A stretch of DNA of 14,319 nucleotides from Clostridiales bacterium UBA4644. Its GTDB lineage: Bacteria; Bacillota; Clostridia; Oscillospirales; Butyricicoccaceae. The translations under genes and the position numbers were made by a program. The stretch spans positions 355 through 14,673 of the forward strand of contig DHMK01000049.1 of assembly GCA_002405755.1 (NCBI GenBank), written 5' to 3'. Shown one piece after another: positions 1 through 6,619 of the stretch (position 1 is its first letter; each line of letters begins with the position of its first letter). The notes beneath the pieces were generated by a model that saw only the letters and a list, made by a program, of their open reading frames with translations, made no database searches and was not told the DNA's origin.

Positions 1-257
1 TCGCCGGCGATGTCGTTGGTCTTAGTGGCGACCTCCTTCACCAGCTGCGCGCCCATGTTTTCAAAGGGATCGTCCAGCTCGATGTCCCGGGCGATGGTAA
101 CGCCATCGTTTGTGATCAGCGGCGCGCCGTATTTCTTGTCCAGCACCACGTTGCGGCCCTTGGGGCCCATGGTGACCTTGACGGTATTTGCCAGATGGTT
201 GACGCCGCGCTCCAGCGCGCGACGGGCTTCTTCACCATACAGAATTTCTTTTGCCAT
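1..257 (-). CDS. groL: Chaperonin GroEL, N-terminal part (cut by window edge)
   Basis: This is the first 85 codons of the 60-kDa chaperonin, the cytosolic double-ring ATPase that folds proteins together with GroES. The translation begins MAKEILYGEEARRALERGVN and continues through the family's TVKVTMGPKGRNVVLDK and ITNDGVTIARDIEL segments, which belong to the ATP-binding equatorial domain. The rest lies beyond the left edge. The start at 257 is supported by a GGAGGG ribosome binding site about 8 bases upstream, and only 18 bases separate it from the stop of groS, so the two form the usual groESL operon under the CIRCE operator at 589-615. Nothing in the visible part looks unusual. Identification is very secure. 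Confidence 0.98.
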   Translation of the reverse strand, partial: MAKEILYGEEARRALERGVNHLANTVKVTMGPKGRNVVLDKKYGAPLITNDGVTIARDIELDDPFENMGAQLVKEVATKTNDIAG

Positions 258-275
258 AATTTTTCCCTCCGCTTC

Positions 276-560
276 TTATTTCACAATGGCCAGAATATCG
301 CTCTGCTTGACGATATTATATTCCTGGCCTTCCATTTTGACCTCGGTGCCGGCGTATTTGCTGGTGATGACCTTATCGCCCACGCTGACCTCCATCTTGA
401 CGGGATGCTCGCCGTCCTTGATGCCGGGGCCAACGGCCACGACCTCGGCCACCTGGGGCTTTTCCTTGGCAGATCCGGTGAGGATGATGCCGCTGGCGGT
501 GGTCTCCTCCGCCTCTACCATTTTAACAACTACTCTGTCCTGCAGCGGAAACAGCTTCAT
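276..560 (-). CDS. groS: Co-chaperonin GroES
   Basis: A 94-residue co-chaperonin, the usual family length. It forms the heptameric lid of the GroEL chamber in the cytosol. The protein begins MKLFPLQDRVVVKMVEAEET, has the mobile-loop segment ETTASGIIL around residues 19-27 that contacts GroEL, and keeps the VGDKVITSKYAGTEVK strand and the C-terminal DILAIVK. The frame stays open 13 codons further upstream to 599, but that extension would run into the CIRCE operator, and the family alignment starts at the Met at 560. An AAGAGG-like ribosome binding site lies just upstream of 560. It is the first gene of the groESL operon. Confidence 0.98.
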   Translation of the reverse strand: MKLFPLQDRVVVKMVEAEETTASGIILTGSAKEKPQVAEVVAVGPGIKDGEHPVKMEVSVGDKVITSKYAGTEVKMEGQEYNIVKQSDILAIVK

Positions 561-588
561 AAGATACAACCTCTTTTTTCTTGGATTT

Positions 589-615
589 TTAGCACTCATT
601 CATTCTGAGTGCCAA
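589..615 (-). promoter_or_regulatory. CIRCE operator (HrcA binding site)
   Basis: A 9-9-9 inverted repeat: TTAGCACTC at 589-597, nine spacer bases, GAGTGCCAA at 607-615. It matches the CIRCE consensus TTAGCACTC-N9-GAGTGCTAA at 17 of 18 arm positions. It lies between the groESL promoter and groS, where the HrcA repressor is known to bind CIRCE in Firmicutes. HrcA itself is not in this window. Confidence 0.96.
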
Positions 616-627
616 TCTGTTGTCTTT

Positions 628-655
628 ATCATAGCACGATTTGCGGGAAAAACAA
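628..655 (-). promoter_or_regulatory. Probable sigma-A promoter of groESL
   Basis: Read on the minus strand, TTGTTT (650-655) and TATGAT (628-633) are separated by 16 bases, directly upstream of CIRCE. The predicted transcription start falls around 620, just before the operator, so HrcA binding would block initiation or early elongation. Confidence 0.7.
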
Positions 656-754
656 CCCCTTTTTTAAAATTTTTCCCAGTTATTTTTGAAACAAACTGTG
701 AACTTTCGCCAAGGTCTGTCGGATCCTGTCGAACGCTGTCCTGCGGGAGTGCCA

Positions 755-786
755 AAAGAAACGGCTCCCGCAAAACGCGGGAGCCG
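755..786 (-). terminator. Intrinsic terminator of the racemase paralogue
   Basis: A 10-bp GC-rich stem (CGGCTCCCGC at 762-771 with GCGGGAGCCG at 777-786) has a 5-base loop. On the minus strand it is followed by TTTCTTTT. It lies 14 bases after the stop codon at 801 and separates that gene from the groESL promoter. Confidence 0.88.
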
Positions 787-800
787 GCAGCCTCGCTATC

Positions 801-1934
801 TTAACACCGATAGATCCGCTTTACCCGGGGCGTGATCAGGCAGAGGGGATAGGAGAGATTTTGCCCGGTATACTGCTGCAGCTCGGCCAGGGGCAGCTTT
901 GCGCCGTTTTTGGAATAGCCGAAAACGGTGACCTCATCGCCCACCCGGCAGTCGATGCCGGTGGCATCGATCATAGTCTGATCCATGGAGGTGGCCAGAT
1001 AACGGGTGCGGGTGTCGTTCAGCAGGATGACGCCGGTCCCCTGGGCCATGGGACGGAACAGACCGTCGGCATAGCCGATGTCCACCGTGGCCACCAGCGT
1101 ATCCTTTTCCGCCACAAAATGGTTGCAGTACCCGCAGCTCTCCCCCGCGTGGATGGTGTGCAGATTGGTGACGAAGGCCCGCCAGGAGATGCCCTCCTGC
1201 ACCTGGAGCCAGTTGGTGCCGTCGTCCATGGAATCATAGCCCATATACAGGCTTCCCGGGCGCACATGGGTGGAGATGGCGTCGCCCTTGAACCAGGAGG
1301 TGGCGCCGGTGTTGCAGCAATGGATATACCGGGGCGCAAAGCCGGCGGCGCGGATCTGCTCCACGGCGCGGCAGAACTTTTCGTAGGCCACGGGCGTCTG
1401 GGGATCGTCGGTATAGGTGGCGTTGACAAAATGGGTGAAGACGCCGTCCACCGCAATGCTCCGGAGGGTCTTCAGATGGGCCAGCAGCGCGTCCAGGTCC
1501 GGCCCGGCGCAGACGCCGATGCGGTTCATGCCCGTATTGATCTTCAGCTGCACCCGGGCCACAATGCCCTGCTCCCGGGCCGCCGCATCCACCATGTCGG
1601 CGTTTTCCCGGTTAAACACGGGCAGCAGCAGGCGGTTTTCCACGGCGTAGGGCACGGCATTTTCCGGCGCAGGCCCCAGCAGCATGATATCCGCCCGGCG
1701 GAAGCCGCCCTGCCGCAGAGCCACGCCCTCGCAGGTCTGGGCCACGGCCAGCACCTCCGCCCCCATGGTGTTCACCAGGAAATCCGCCATGGGCAGCAGT
1801 CCGATGCCGTAAGCGTTGGCCTTCATCACCGGGATCACGCCCCGGGGCGCTGCCGCCGCCTGGACCTTCCGGTATTGCTCCTTCATATTGCCGAAATTCA
1901 CTTCCAGGTAGGAATGATACATTCCGATCTCCAT
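801..1934 (-). CDS. Alanine racemase family protein (fold type III PLP), diverged paralogue
   Basis: A 377-residue cytosolic PLP enzyme of the alanine racemase fold. Visible motifs are the PLP lysine in VMKANAYGIG (Lys38), KINTGMNRIG (134-140 region), VRPGSLYMG (224-232), the second-base tyrosine region ESCGYCNHF (Tyr269), GYADGLFR (287-294) and MDQTMID (317-323). Both catalytic bases are kept, so racemase activity is likely. The residue before MDQ is Ser where the neighbouring alr has Cys, and the loop around the tyrosine differs, so the substrate could be another amino acid such as serine. The start at 1934 was chosen because an AAAGGAGA ribosome binding site lies 9 bases upstream; the open frame beyond it is only antisense to alr. 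It is transcribed divergently from alr with its own promoter and terminator. Family is secure, substrate is not. Confidence 0.9.
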   Translation of the reverse strand: MEIGMYHSYLEVNFGNMKEQYRKVQAAAAPRGVIPVMKANAYGIGLLPMADFLVNTMGAEVLAVAQTCEGVALRQGGFRRADIMLLGPAPENAVPYAVENRLLLPVFNRENADMVDAAAREQGIVARVQLKINTGMNRIGVCAGPDLDALLAHLKTLRSIAVDGVFTHFVNATYTDDPQTPVAYEKFCRAVEQIRAAGFAPRYIHCCNTGATSWFKGDAISTHVRPGSLYMGYDSMDDGTNWLQVQEGISWRAFVTNLHTIHAGESCGYCNHFVAEKDTLVATVDIGYADGLFRPMAQGTGVILLNDTRTRYLATSMDQTMIDATGIDCRVGDEVTVFGYSKNGAKLPLAELQQYTGQNLSYPLCLITPRVKRIYRC

Positions 1935-1994
1935 AATCCATGTCTCCTTTGCCGGGCTTTGGCGCTTCGTGCGCCGCTTTCTTCCGATTCTTTT

Positions 1995-2023
1995 ACGATA
2001 CCCCAAATTTCCGCATTTTGCAA
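1995..2023 (-). promoter_or_regulatory. Promoter of the racemase paralogue
   Basis: On the minus strand TTGCAA (2018-2023) and TATCGT (1995-2000) are spaced by 17 bases. The leader to the start codon is about 55 bases and contains a small GGCGC-TTCGT-GCGCC hairpin at 1961-1975. The -10 box is only a partial match. Confidence 0.6.
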
Positions 2024-2045
2024 GGGAAAAAATCGCGTTCCGCTC

Positions 2046-2074
2046 TTGAAAGCCCATCCGGACTGGCGTATAAT
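2046..2074 (+). promoter_or_regulatory. Promoter of alr
   Basis: TTGAAA (2046-2051) and a perfect TATAAT (2069-2074) are separated by 17 bases, ending 43 bases before the alr start codon. Its -35 box is only 22 bases from the -35 box of the divergent paralogue, so the two promoters are back to back and could share a regulator. Confidence 0.88.
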
Positions 2075-2117
2075 GATTCCGATCAAAAAACTGCGCTTGC
2101 AGAAAGGATGTCTTACG

Positions 2118-3257
2118 ATGTATAAAGAAGCCATTCGTCCCGTCTGGGCAGAGATCAATCTTTCCAACCTGGACTACAACATCAAGAATATCATGAAAAA
2201 GGTCGGCCCCCAGCGGGAGATCATCGGCGTCATCAAGGCCGACGCTTACGGCCATGGCTCCGTGCAGTGCGCGGAGGTCCTGCGGCAGAACGGCTGCAAG
2301 ATCTTCGCCATCGCCACCCTGCAGGAGGCCGTCACTCTGCGGGAGGCCGGCGCCAAGGAGGAGATCATCTGCCTGGGCCTGACGCCGGACCTGTATGCCG
2401 ATACTGTGGTGAAGTATGATATCACCGCCGTCACCTGTTCTGAGAGCAACGCCAGGGCCTTCTCCGACGAGGCCGTCCGCCAGGGCAAGGAGGTCCATGT
2501 GCTCATCGCCGTGGACACCGGCATGGGCCGCATCGGCTATCAGGCCGAGGATGTGGACCGGGCCGCCCGGGAGATCGCCGCCATGGAAAAGATGCCCAAC
2601 CTGAAGGTCAAGGGAATGTTCTCCCATATGTCCTCCGCCGACTGCATCGACAAGGCCTACGCCTGCTTCCAGGCCAACCGCTACAAGGCCTTCTATGAGG
2701 GCGTCACCGCCCGGGGCGTCAAGCTGCCCTTCCGCACCTTTGCCAACTCCGCCTCCATCATGGAGATCCCCGATGTTTATTACGACGCGGTCCGTCCCGG
2801 CATCATCCTCTACGGCTGCTATCCCTCCGATGAGATGCGCCGGGAGGAGCTGGACATCAAGCCCGTCATGAGCGTCAAGGCCAACATCGTCTGGCTGAAG
2901 GATGTTCCCGCCGGCTTCTCCGTGGGCTATGGCCGGAAATATGTTTCCAAAAAGCCCGCCAAGATCGCCACCATCGCCCTGGGCTATGCCGACGGTTATC
3001 CCCGCCCCTATTCTCCCAACGCCAGAGTCATCGTCAACGGCGTGGTCTGCCCCATTGCCGGCAACATCTGCATGGATCAGTGCATGATCGATGTGACTGA
3101 TGTGCCCGATGTAAAGATCGGCGACGAGGTCATCGTCATGGGCTCCGACGGCGTCAACTCCATCACGGCCGACGATATCGCCCACGCCACCGGCACCATC
3201 AATTATGAGATCACCTGCGCCTTTGGCCAGCGTCTTCCCAAGGTCTTTGTCAAATAA
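2118..3257 (+). CDS. alr: Alanine racemase
   Basis: A 379-residue enzyme that interconverts L- and D-alanine with PLP in the cytosol and so supplies D-Ala for peptidoglycan. The PLP lysine is in VIKADAYGHG (Lys40); DTGMGRIG (133-140), ANSASIMEI (209-217), VRPGIILYG (225-233), the catalytic tyrosine in VGYGRKY (Tyr271), GYADGYPRPYS (289-299) and CMDQCMIDVTD (318-328) are all canonical. The length is normal. The ATG at 2118 starts the family-length protein and follows a GAAAGGATG ribosome binding site; the long upstream extension of the frame is antisense to the paralogue. It has its own promoter at 2046-2074 and ends in the terminator at 3272-3299. Compared with the paralogue at 801-1934 this is the more typical sequence. 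Confidence 0.96.
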   Translation: MYKEAIRPVWAEINLSNLDYNIKNIMKKVGPQREIIGVIKADAYGHGSVQCAEVLRQNGCKIFAIATLQEAVTLREAGAKEEIICLGLTPDLYADTVVKYDITAVTCSESNARAFSDEAVRQGKEVHVLIAVDTGMGRIGYQAEDVDRAAREIAAMEKMPNLKVKGMFSHMSSADCIDKAYACFQANRYKAFYEGVTARGVKLPFRTFANSASIMEIPDVYYDAVRPGIILYGCYPSDEMRREELDIKPVMSVKANIVWLKDVPAGFSVGYGRKYVSKKPAKIATIALGYADGYPRPYSPNARVIVNGVVCPIAGNICMDQCMIDVTDVPDVKIGDEVIVMGSDGVNSITADDIAHATGTINYEITCAFGQRLPKVFVK

Positions 3258-3271
3258 TCGGCTGCAAAAGC

Positions 3272-3299
3272 AAAGCCGCCCAAATTGGGCGGCTTTTTT
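3272..3299. terminator. Bidirectional terminator between alr and yitT-like gene
   Basis: The stem AAAGCCGCCC (3272-3281) pairs with GGGCGGCTTT (3287-3296) around AAATT. A run of T follows on the plus strand (3294-3299), while TTTGCTTTTG follows on the minus strand. It lies 14 bases after alr and 22 bases from the end of the convergent gene, so it probably serves both. Confidence 0.9.
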
Positions 3300-3321
3300 C
3301 TTCTGATACATTTGGAGCGCT

Positions 3322-3969
3322 TTACCCTGCGGGGGTCTGCTGCTCTGGCTGCTGCTCCGGCTTTTTCCGGAGGGACGGGAGCTTCTTCAGCAGGAAGGTG
3401 GTGCCGTCCAGCGCCAGGCTGGTGACCACGGTATAGACCGCGCCGTAAACAAAGGCCCAGACCTCCCGGAAGACAAACACCGAGAGCACGATCACGGTGC
3501 TGTCGATGAAAAAGACCAGCAGGCCGAAGGAAAGCTTCGGATGGTGCTTCTTCAGCGCCACCACGATAAAATCTGTCCCGCCGGTGGAGGAGCCTTCATT
3601 GAAAAACAGCGAATAGCCCACGCCCGCCAGAATGCCCGCAAAGATGGCGGCGGTCAGGCGGCTGCCGGTATAGGGCGGGATATAGCAGCAGACATAGTCG
3701 GTGATCAGCGAGCTGATGAGCACGGATTTGATGGAGATCAGGAAAAAATCCCGGCCCAGCTCCCGGAAGGTGAACACGATGATGGGGATATTGATCAAGA
3801 CCGTCAGCCAGCCCACCGGCAGATGGAACAGATAATTGCCCAGCACCGCCAGTCCGCTGACGCCGCCGGGGGCAAAGCTGGCCTGCATGGCGAAGCTGAC
3901 GATCCCGCAGCCCAAAAACAGCGAGCCGATGATATCATAAGCCAGCATTTTCCAGTATTTTTTCTTCAC
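3322..3969 (-). CDS. YitT family membrane protein lacking the C-terminal DUF2179 domain
   Basis: A 215-residue integral membrane protein of the YitT/DUF161 family, whose function is not established. Around five hydrophobic segments can be seen (about residues 10-30, 38-69, 77-95, 105-123 and 148-190). The family signature is present in AMQASFAPGGVSGLA (27-41) and EGSSTGGTDFIV (125-136). Typical YitT proteins are near 280 residues with a soluble C-terminal DUF2179 domain; here the membrane part is followed only by a Gln/Pro-rich tail (PEQQPEQQTPAG). The terminator lies 22 bases after the stop, so no detached domain is hidden downstream. The start is GTG at 3969, behind AGAAGGAAG. It is 43 bases downstream of the 4013-4576 gene and probably shares its transcript. 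Confidence 0.88.
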   Translation of the reverse strand: MKKKYWKMLAYDIIGSLFLGCGIVSFAMQASFAPGGVSGLAVLGNYLFHLPVGWLTVLINIPIIVFTFRELGRDFFLISIKSVLISSLITDYVCCYIPPYTGSRLTAAIFAGILAGVGYSLFFNEGSSTGGTDFIVVALKKHHPKLSFGLLVFFIDSTVIVLSVFVFREVWAFVYGAVYTVVTSLALDGTTFLLKKLPSLRKKPEQQPEQQTPAG

Positions 3970-4012
3970 GATAACGCTTCCTTCTGCTGCAATGCAAGAT
4001 TTTTCGGGAAGA

Positions 4013-4576
4013 TCAGGACCAGAGAATGCTCCAGATGACGAAATCCACCTTTTTCATGTCGGAAAACCCCGTCTCCGGATAAACGGTATCAAAGACCTCC
4101 ACCGCCATGCGGCCGTCCCGGGAGAGAAGATAGCGGCCATACCAGTCCCGCAGGGTCTCATAGGCCTCCAGCGTCCGCTCCACCCGCCGATGATCCCGCT
4201 CCAGCGTCAGCGGCCGCACGCCCAGGCGGCCCAGCATCTGCGCGTCCCACACCGGCAGAGAGGGGTCGATGGTGGCGGCCAGCTTACTGGCGGCCGCCGG
4301 CTCCAGAAGGCCGAAGGCCCGGTAAAGGTCCAGCAGCGCCTGCTCGAAGGAGACGCTCCGGCGCTTATGCTCCTCCAGCCAGCGGAAATAAAACCGCAGG
4401 ACCTCCCGATCCTGCTGCCGCAGCTTGTATTGGCTCAAAAAGGCCCGGCGGAAATGCCGGTCCTCGGAGATGTCCCGGGTCTGGAGGGCATGGATCATCC
4501 AGGCATATTGCTCCACCCTGCGGCGGATGGTGGTAAGCGCCGCCAGCGCTTCCTCCCGCTCGATCTGCTCCAGCAC
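4013..4576 (-). CDS. Conserved-looking protein of unknown function (187 aa)
   Basis: I do not recognise a named family. The 187-residue protein is soluble and mostly helical, rich in Arg, Leu and Glu, with no signal peptide or membrane segment. It has a segment ASKLAATIDPSLPVWDAQML (97-114) and ends in KKVDFVIWSILWS (175-187). This SK-x-Pro-x-(V/I)-x-D layout with a C-terminal KxxDFxxW motif reminds me of a group of uncharacterised bacterial proteins, but that is memory of a pattern, not a search. The start is GTG at 4576, supported by GGGGGAGAGG just upstream. It is the first gene behind a perfect consensus promoter (4612-4640), with the YitT-like gene following after 43 bases, so the gene is very likely real and well expressed. 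Confidence 0.72.
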   Translation of the reverse strand: MLEQIEREEALAALTTIRRRVEQYAWMIHALQTRDISEDRHFRRAFLSQYKLRQQDREVLRFYFRWLEEHKRRSVSFEQALLDLYRAFGLLEPAAASKLAATIDPSLPVWDAQMLGRLGVRPLTLERDHRRVERTLEAYETLRDWYGRYLLSRDGRMAVEVFDTVYPETGFSDMKKVDFVIWSILWS

Positions 4577-4611
4577 CGGTCCTCTCCCCCTTTCCCGTGG
4601 TTTCCGTTCTT

Positions 4612-4640
4612 ATTATACGGCACGGCGGGCCGGATGTCAA
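4612..4640 (-). promoter_or_regulatory. Consensus sigma-A promoter of the 4576-3322 operon
   Basis: On the minus strand a perfect TTGACA (4635-4640) and a perfect TATAAT (4612-4617) are separated by 17 bases, about 36 bases upstream of the GTG start at 4576. This is one of the two strongest promoters in the window. Confidence 0.92.
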
Positions 4641-4672
4641 AACGAATCGCTTTTTTCACAAAATTTAGAAAA

Positions 4673-4695
4673 GCCGGAACCTTTCCGGCGGTTTT
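4673..4695 (+). other. Small terminator-like hairpin in the lipoprotein leader
   Basis: GCCGGAA (4673-4679) pairs with TTCCGGC (4683-4689) around a 3-base loop, preceded by AAAA and followed by GGTTTT. It sits 45 bases ahead of the lipoprotein start. The stem is short and the T run is interrupted, so it may be a weak terminator, an attenuator or chance. I see no convincing promoter for the lipoprotein gene between 4641 and 4725. Confidence 0.35.
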
Positions 4696-4740
4696 CCCGT
4701 CTAATCAAATACGAACGCAAAGAAAAAAGGAGGTCTCCCC

Positions 4741-5376
4741 ATGAAAAAACCGCTGGCTCTGCTGCTCTCTCTTCTCCTGCTGGGCCTTGCCGCCTGCTGC
4801 CCGCCCGGCGAGGAGGACGATCAGCCCGCGCCGGAAAAGCCGGTGATCTATCTTTATCCCGAAACGGAAACCGACGTATCCGTCCGCCTGACGCTGGACG
4901 GCGTCCTCACCTGCACCTATCCCGCCTACCCCGCGGAGGGATGGCGCGTCCATGCCCAGCCCGACGGCACCCTCACCGACGCCGCCGGACAGACCTACCG
5001 CTATCTTTACTGGGAGGGCGTCTCCCGGGCGGAGTTTGATCTTTCCAGCGGCTTCTGCGTCCGTGGGGAAGACACCGCCGCCTTTCTGGAGGATGCGCTG
5101 GCCCGGCTGGGCCTGACCCGGGCCGAGGCCAATGAGTTCATCATCTACTGGCTGCCCCGAATGGAGGGCAACGCCTATAACCTGCTGTCCTTCCAGCAGG
5201 AGGCCTATACCGATTCCGCCGTCCTCACGGTGGAGCCTGCGCCGGATACGGTGCTGCGGGTCTTTCTGGCCTGGAAGCCCCTGGAGGAGCCGGTGGAGCT
5301 TCCCGCCCAGCAGCTCACCGCGCCGGAGCGCCGGGGCTTCACCTTGGTGGAATGGGGCGGGAGCCAGCTGAACTGA
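4741..5376 (+). CDS. Predicted lipoprotein of unknown function
   Basis: A 211-residue protein with a clear type II signal peptide: MKK, a leucine-rich core and the lipobox LAAC with Cys19 as the lipidation site, so it should be anchored on the outer face of the membrane. An acidic, proline-rich linker (about 21-33) precedes a globular part that starts KPVIYLYPETETDVSVRL and continues with LTCTYPAYPAEGW, PDGTLTDAAG, YLYWEGV and, near the end, FTLVEWGG. I recall this KPVIYLYPE...YLYWEG...VEWGG layout from uncharacterised secreted proteins of Clostridia, but know no function. The start follows a perfect AAAAGGAGG (4726-4733). It stands alone between a divergent operon and its own terminator. Confidence 0.85.
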   Translation: MKKPLALLLSLLLLGLAACCPPGEEDDQPAPEKPVIYLYPETETDVSVRLTLDGVLTCTYPAYPAEGWRVHAQPDGTLTDAAGQTYRYLYWEGVSRAEFDLSSGFCVRGEDTAAFLEDALARLGLTRAEANEFIIYWLPRMEGNAYNLLSFQQEAYTDSAVLTVEPAPDTVLRVFLAWKPLEEPVELPAQQLTAPERRGFTLVEWGGSQLN

Positions 5377-5382
5377 AAAGCG

Positions 5383-5416
5383 CCGGCGGCAGGAAGCTCC
5401 TGCCGCCGGTTTTTTT
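5383..5416. terminator. Strong intrinsic terminator, probably bidirectional
   Basis: A 12-bp stem (CCGGCGGCAGGA at 5383-5394 with TCCTGCCGCCGG at 5398-5409) has a 3-base loop and seven T on the plus strand (5410-5416). On the minus strand the stem is followed by CGCTTTTC. It lies 7 bases after the lipoprotein stop and 28 bases from the end of the convergent gene at 5444. Confidence 0.95.
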
Positions 5417-5443
5417 GACGGTGTAAGAGAAAGCGCGAAAAGG

Positions 5444-5845
5444 TCAGCTGCGCCTTCCGGTCCTTCCGCAGAGCAGCATCAGGCCAAAGGCGATCAGCAG
5501 CTGGAGCAGCGCGCCGGCAGGCTGCAGCAGCGCCGGAAGGCAGGTCCCGCTCTGTCCCAGCAGACAGAAGGGCAGGGTGCAGACCGCCGCGATACCCGCC
5601 TGCAGCAGGGCGTAGCGAGCCAGTCCCCATCCGTCCAGCGCCGTCCTGCCGCCGGTATATTCCCAGAGCAGCAGCAGGTTCAGCAGCATCCAGAGATGGC
5701 TTCCCACCGCAAGGACCGTATCATAATCATGCCGCAGCGCCAGCCGCAGCCCAAAGCACAAAAGCAGACTCAGCGCCAGCACGCAGCTGCCCGCCAGGGC
5801 CAGCTTTTTCCAACAGGGCATCCCGGTAGTTCCGTCTTTTTTCAT
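5444..5845 (-). CDS. Small hypothetical membrane protein (four predicted TM segments)
   Basis: A 133-residue protein of no family I recognise. After MKKDGTTGMPCWKK there are about four hydrophobic stretches: roughly residues 15-34, 42-63, 74-96 and 106-127. The C-terminus is short and basic (GRTGRRS). The base composition is GC-rich like the genome at large, in contrast to the AT-rich gene directly upstream. The ATG at 5845 is only 4 bases after the stop of that gene, and its ribosome binding site (GAAAGG) lies inside the last codons of the upstream gene, so translation is probably coupled and the two share the promoter at 6637-6665. No internal promoter is visible. A role together with the secreted protein is plausible but is only inferred from position. 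Confidence 0.75.
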   Translation of the reverse strand: MKKDGTTGMPCWKKLALAGSCVLALSLLLCFGLRLALRHDYDTVLAVGSHLWMLLNLLLLWEYTGGRTALDGWGLARYALLQAGIAAVCTLPFCLLGQSGTCLPALLQPAGALLQLLIAFGLMLLCGRTGRRS

Positions 5846-5849
5846 GGTT

Positions 5850-6536
5850 TTACCTTTCTAAAGTTGTCAATAACGCAAACGAATCCGGATCCGTCTCTGC
5901 TTTTACAGGAATTCCTGTAGGTCCGACTGGAATTTCCATCGTCTTCGTAATCGTATAATTCGCCGTAACACCACAACTATAGTCCGTACAATAAGAAGGA
6001 AGAGATGCATTTCCCCAGCTACAAGAAGATGTATACAGAGTAACATTTATCCTAGGTGTATTGATATTTGTCATCACACCATCACGCACTACAACATAAT
6101 AACTTAACTCGACAACATATTCCGCCTCTCCAAGAGTATCAAAGCTTGAATAACCATGCGCCGTTGCAGTAACACGATGGCTGCCGTTTCCCGAAATGGT
6201 TTCATATACTACAGAGGGTTCAGCTGTGTAGGGTCGCACATTTCCATGTGTATTTCCAGTGTTCTCATTTGAAAGTGCTGCCACCACTTCCGCATCAAAT
6301 GCATCTCTTCCAATAGACACTAAATACATAGCAGTTTCGATCAAATCATTTTCTGATTGGAAGTCAAAAGAAAGCGTATAAGTCTTGCCCTGTGAATTTG
6401 TCCTGACCATACTATAATTTTGCAGATATCTTTTGGCTTCTGCAATTTCGTTTTCAGACGAGGCAAAAGTGGAAAAGCTAAGAATCATCAGTAACGCCAA
6501 CAATACAGACACATAACGGATACTTCTTGTTTTCAT
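5850..6536 (-). CDS. Secreted protein of unknown function, AT-rich gene
   Basis: A 228-residue protein with a signal peptide: MKTRSIRYVS, a hydrophobic core VLLALLMILSF and a likely cleavage after STFA (about residue 26). There is no lipobox, LPXTG motif or later membrane segment, so export into the medium or wall space is expected. The mature part has beta-rich stretches such as YVVELSYYVVVRDG and three cysteines in a short span (SSCSWGNASLPSYCTDYSC). I recognise no family. The gene is far richer in A+T than its surroundings: the 60 bases 5941-6000 hold 24 G or C, against 41 in 5101-5160. It starts behind AAAGGAGA, under its own near-consensus promoter, and is followed after 4 bases by the membrane-protein gene. 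Recent acquisition is an inference from composition. Confidence 0.82.
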   Translation of the reverse strand: MKTRSIRYVSVLLALLMILSFSTFASSENEIAEAKRYLQNYSMVRTNSQGKTYTLSFDFQSENDLIETAMYLVSIGRDAFDAEVVAALSNENTGNTHGNVRPYTAEPSVVYETISGNGSHRVTATAHGYSSFDTLGEAEYVVELSYYVVVRDGVMTNINTPRINVTLYTSSCSWGNASLPSYCTDYSCGVTANYTITKTMEIPVGPTGIPVKAETDPDSFALLTTLER

Positions 6537-6589
6537 TTTTGTCTCCTTTCAGCTCAACATTGAACTCCCTTGCAACTACTCGCCAGCCT

Positions 6590-6619
6590 TTAGCGGCCCA
6601 TTGGTTTCACCTCTCTCAT
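6590..6619 (-). other. Possible leader ORF upstream of the secreted-protein gene
   Basis: Just inside the predicted transcript a 9-codon frame (MREVKPMGR, stop) can be read on the minus strand. Its first ATG has no ribosome binding site, but the internal ATG (Met-Gly-Arg-stop) is preceded by AGAGAGG at a 7-base spacing. Downstream, AGTTCA and TGAGCT can pair next to the real ribosome binding site. This could be a translated leader or simply untranslated sequence. Confidence 0.25.

Noticed and set aside
10..804. Plus-strand frame opposite groL and groS
   Set aside because: It runs across the CIRCE operator and two known genes and has a Ser/Thr/Pro-rich artefact composition.
801..3311. An 836-codon minus-strand frame and a 798-codon plus-strand frame spanning both racemase genes
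   Set aside because: Each is one real racemase gene joined to the antisense reading of the other. The antisense halves are low-complexity Gly/Asp/His/Val-rich translations typical of the reverse strand of GC-rich genes, and internal starts with ribosome binding sites and promoters mark the true genes.
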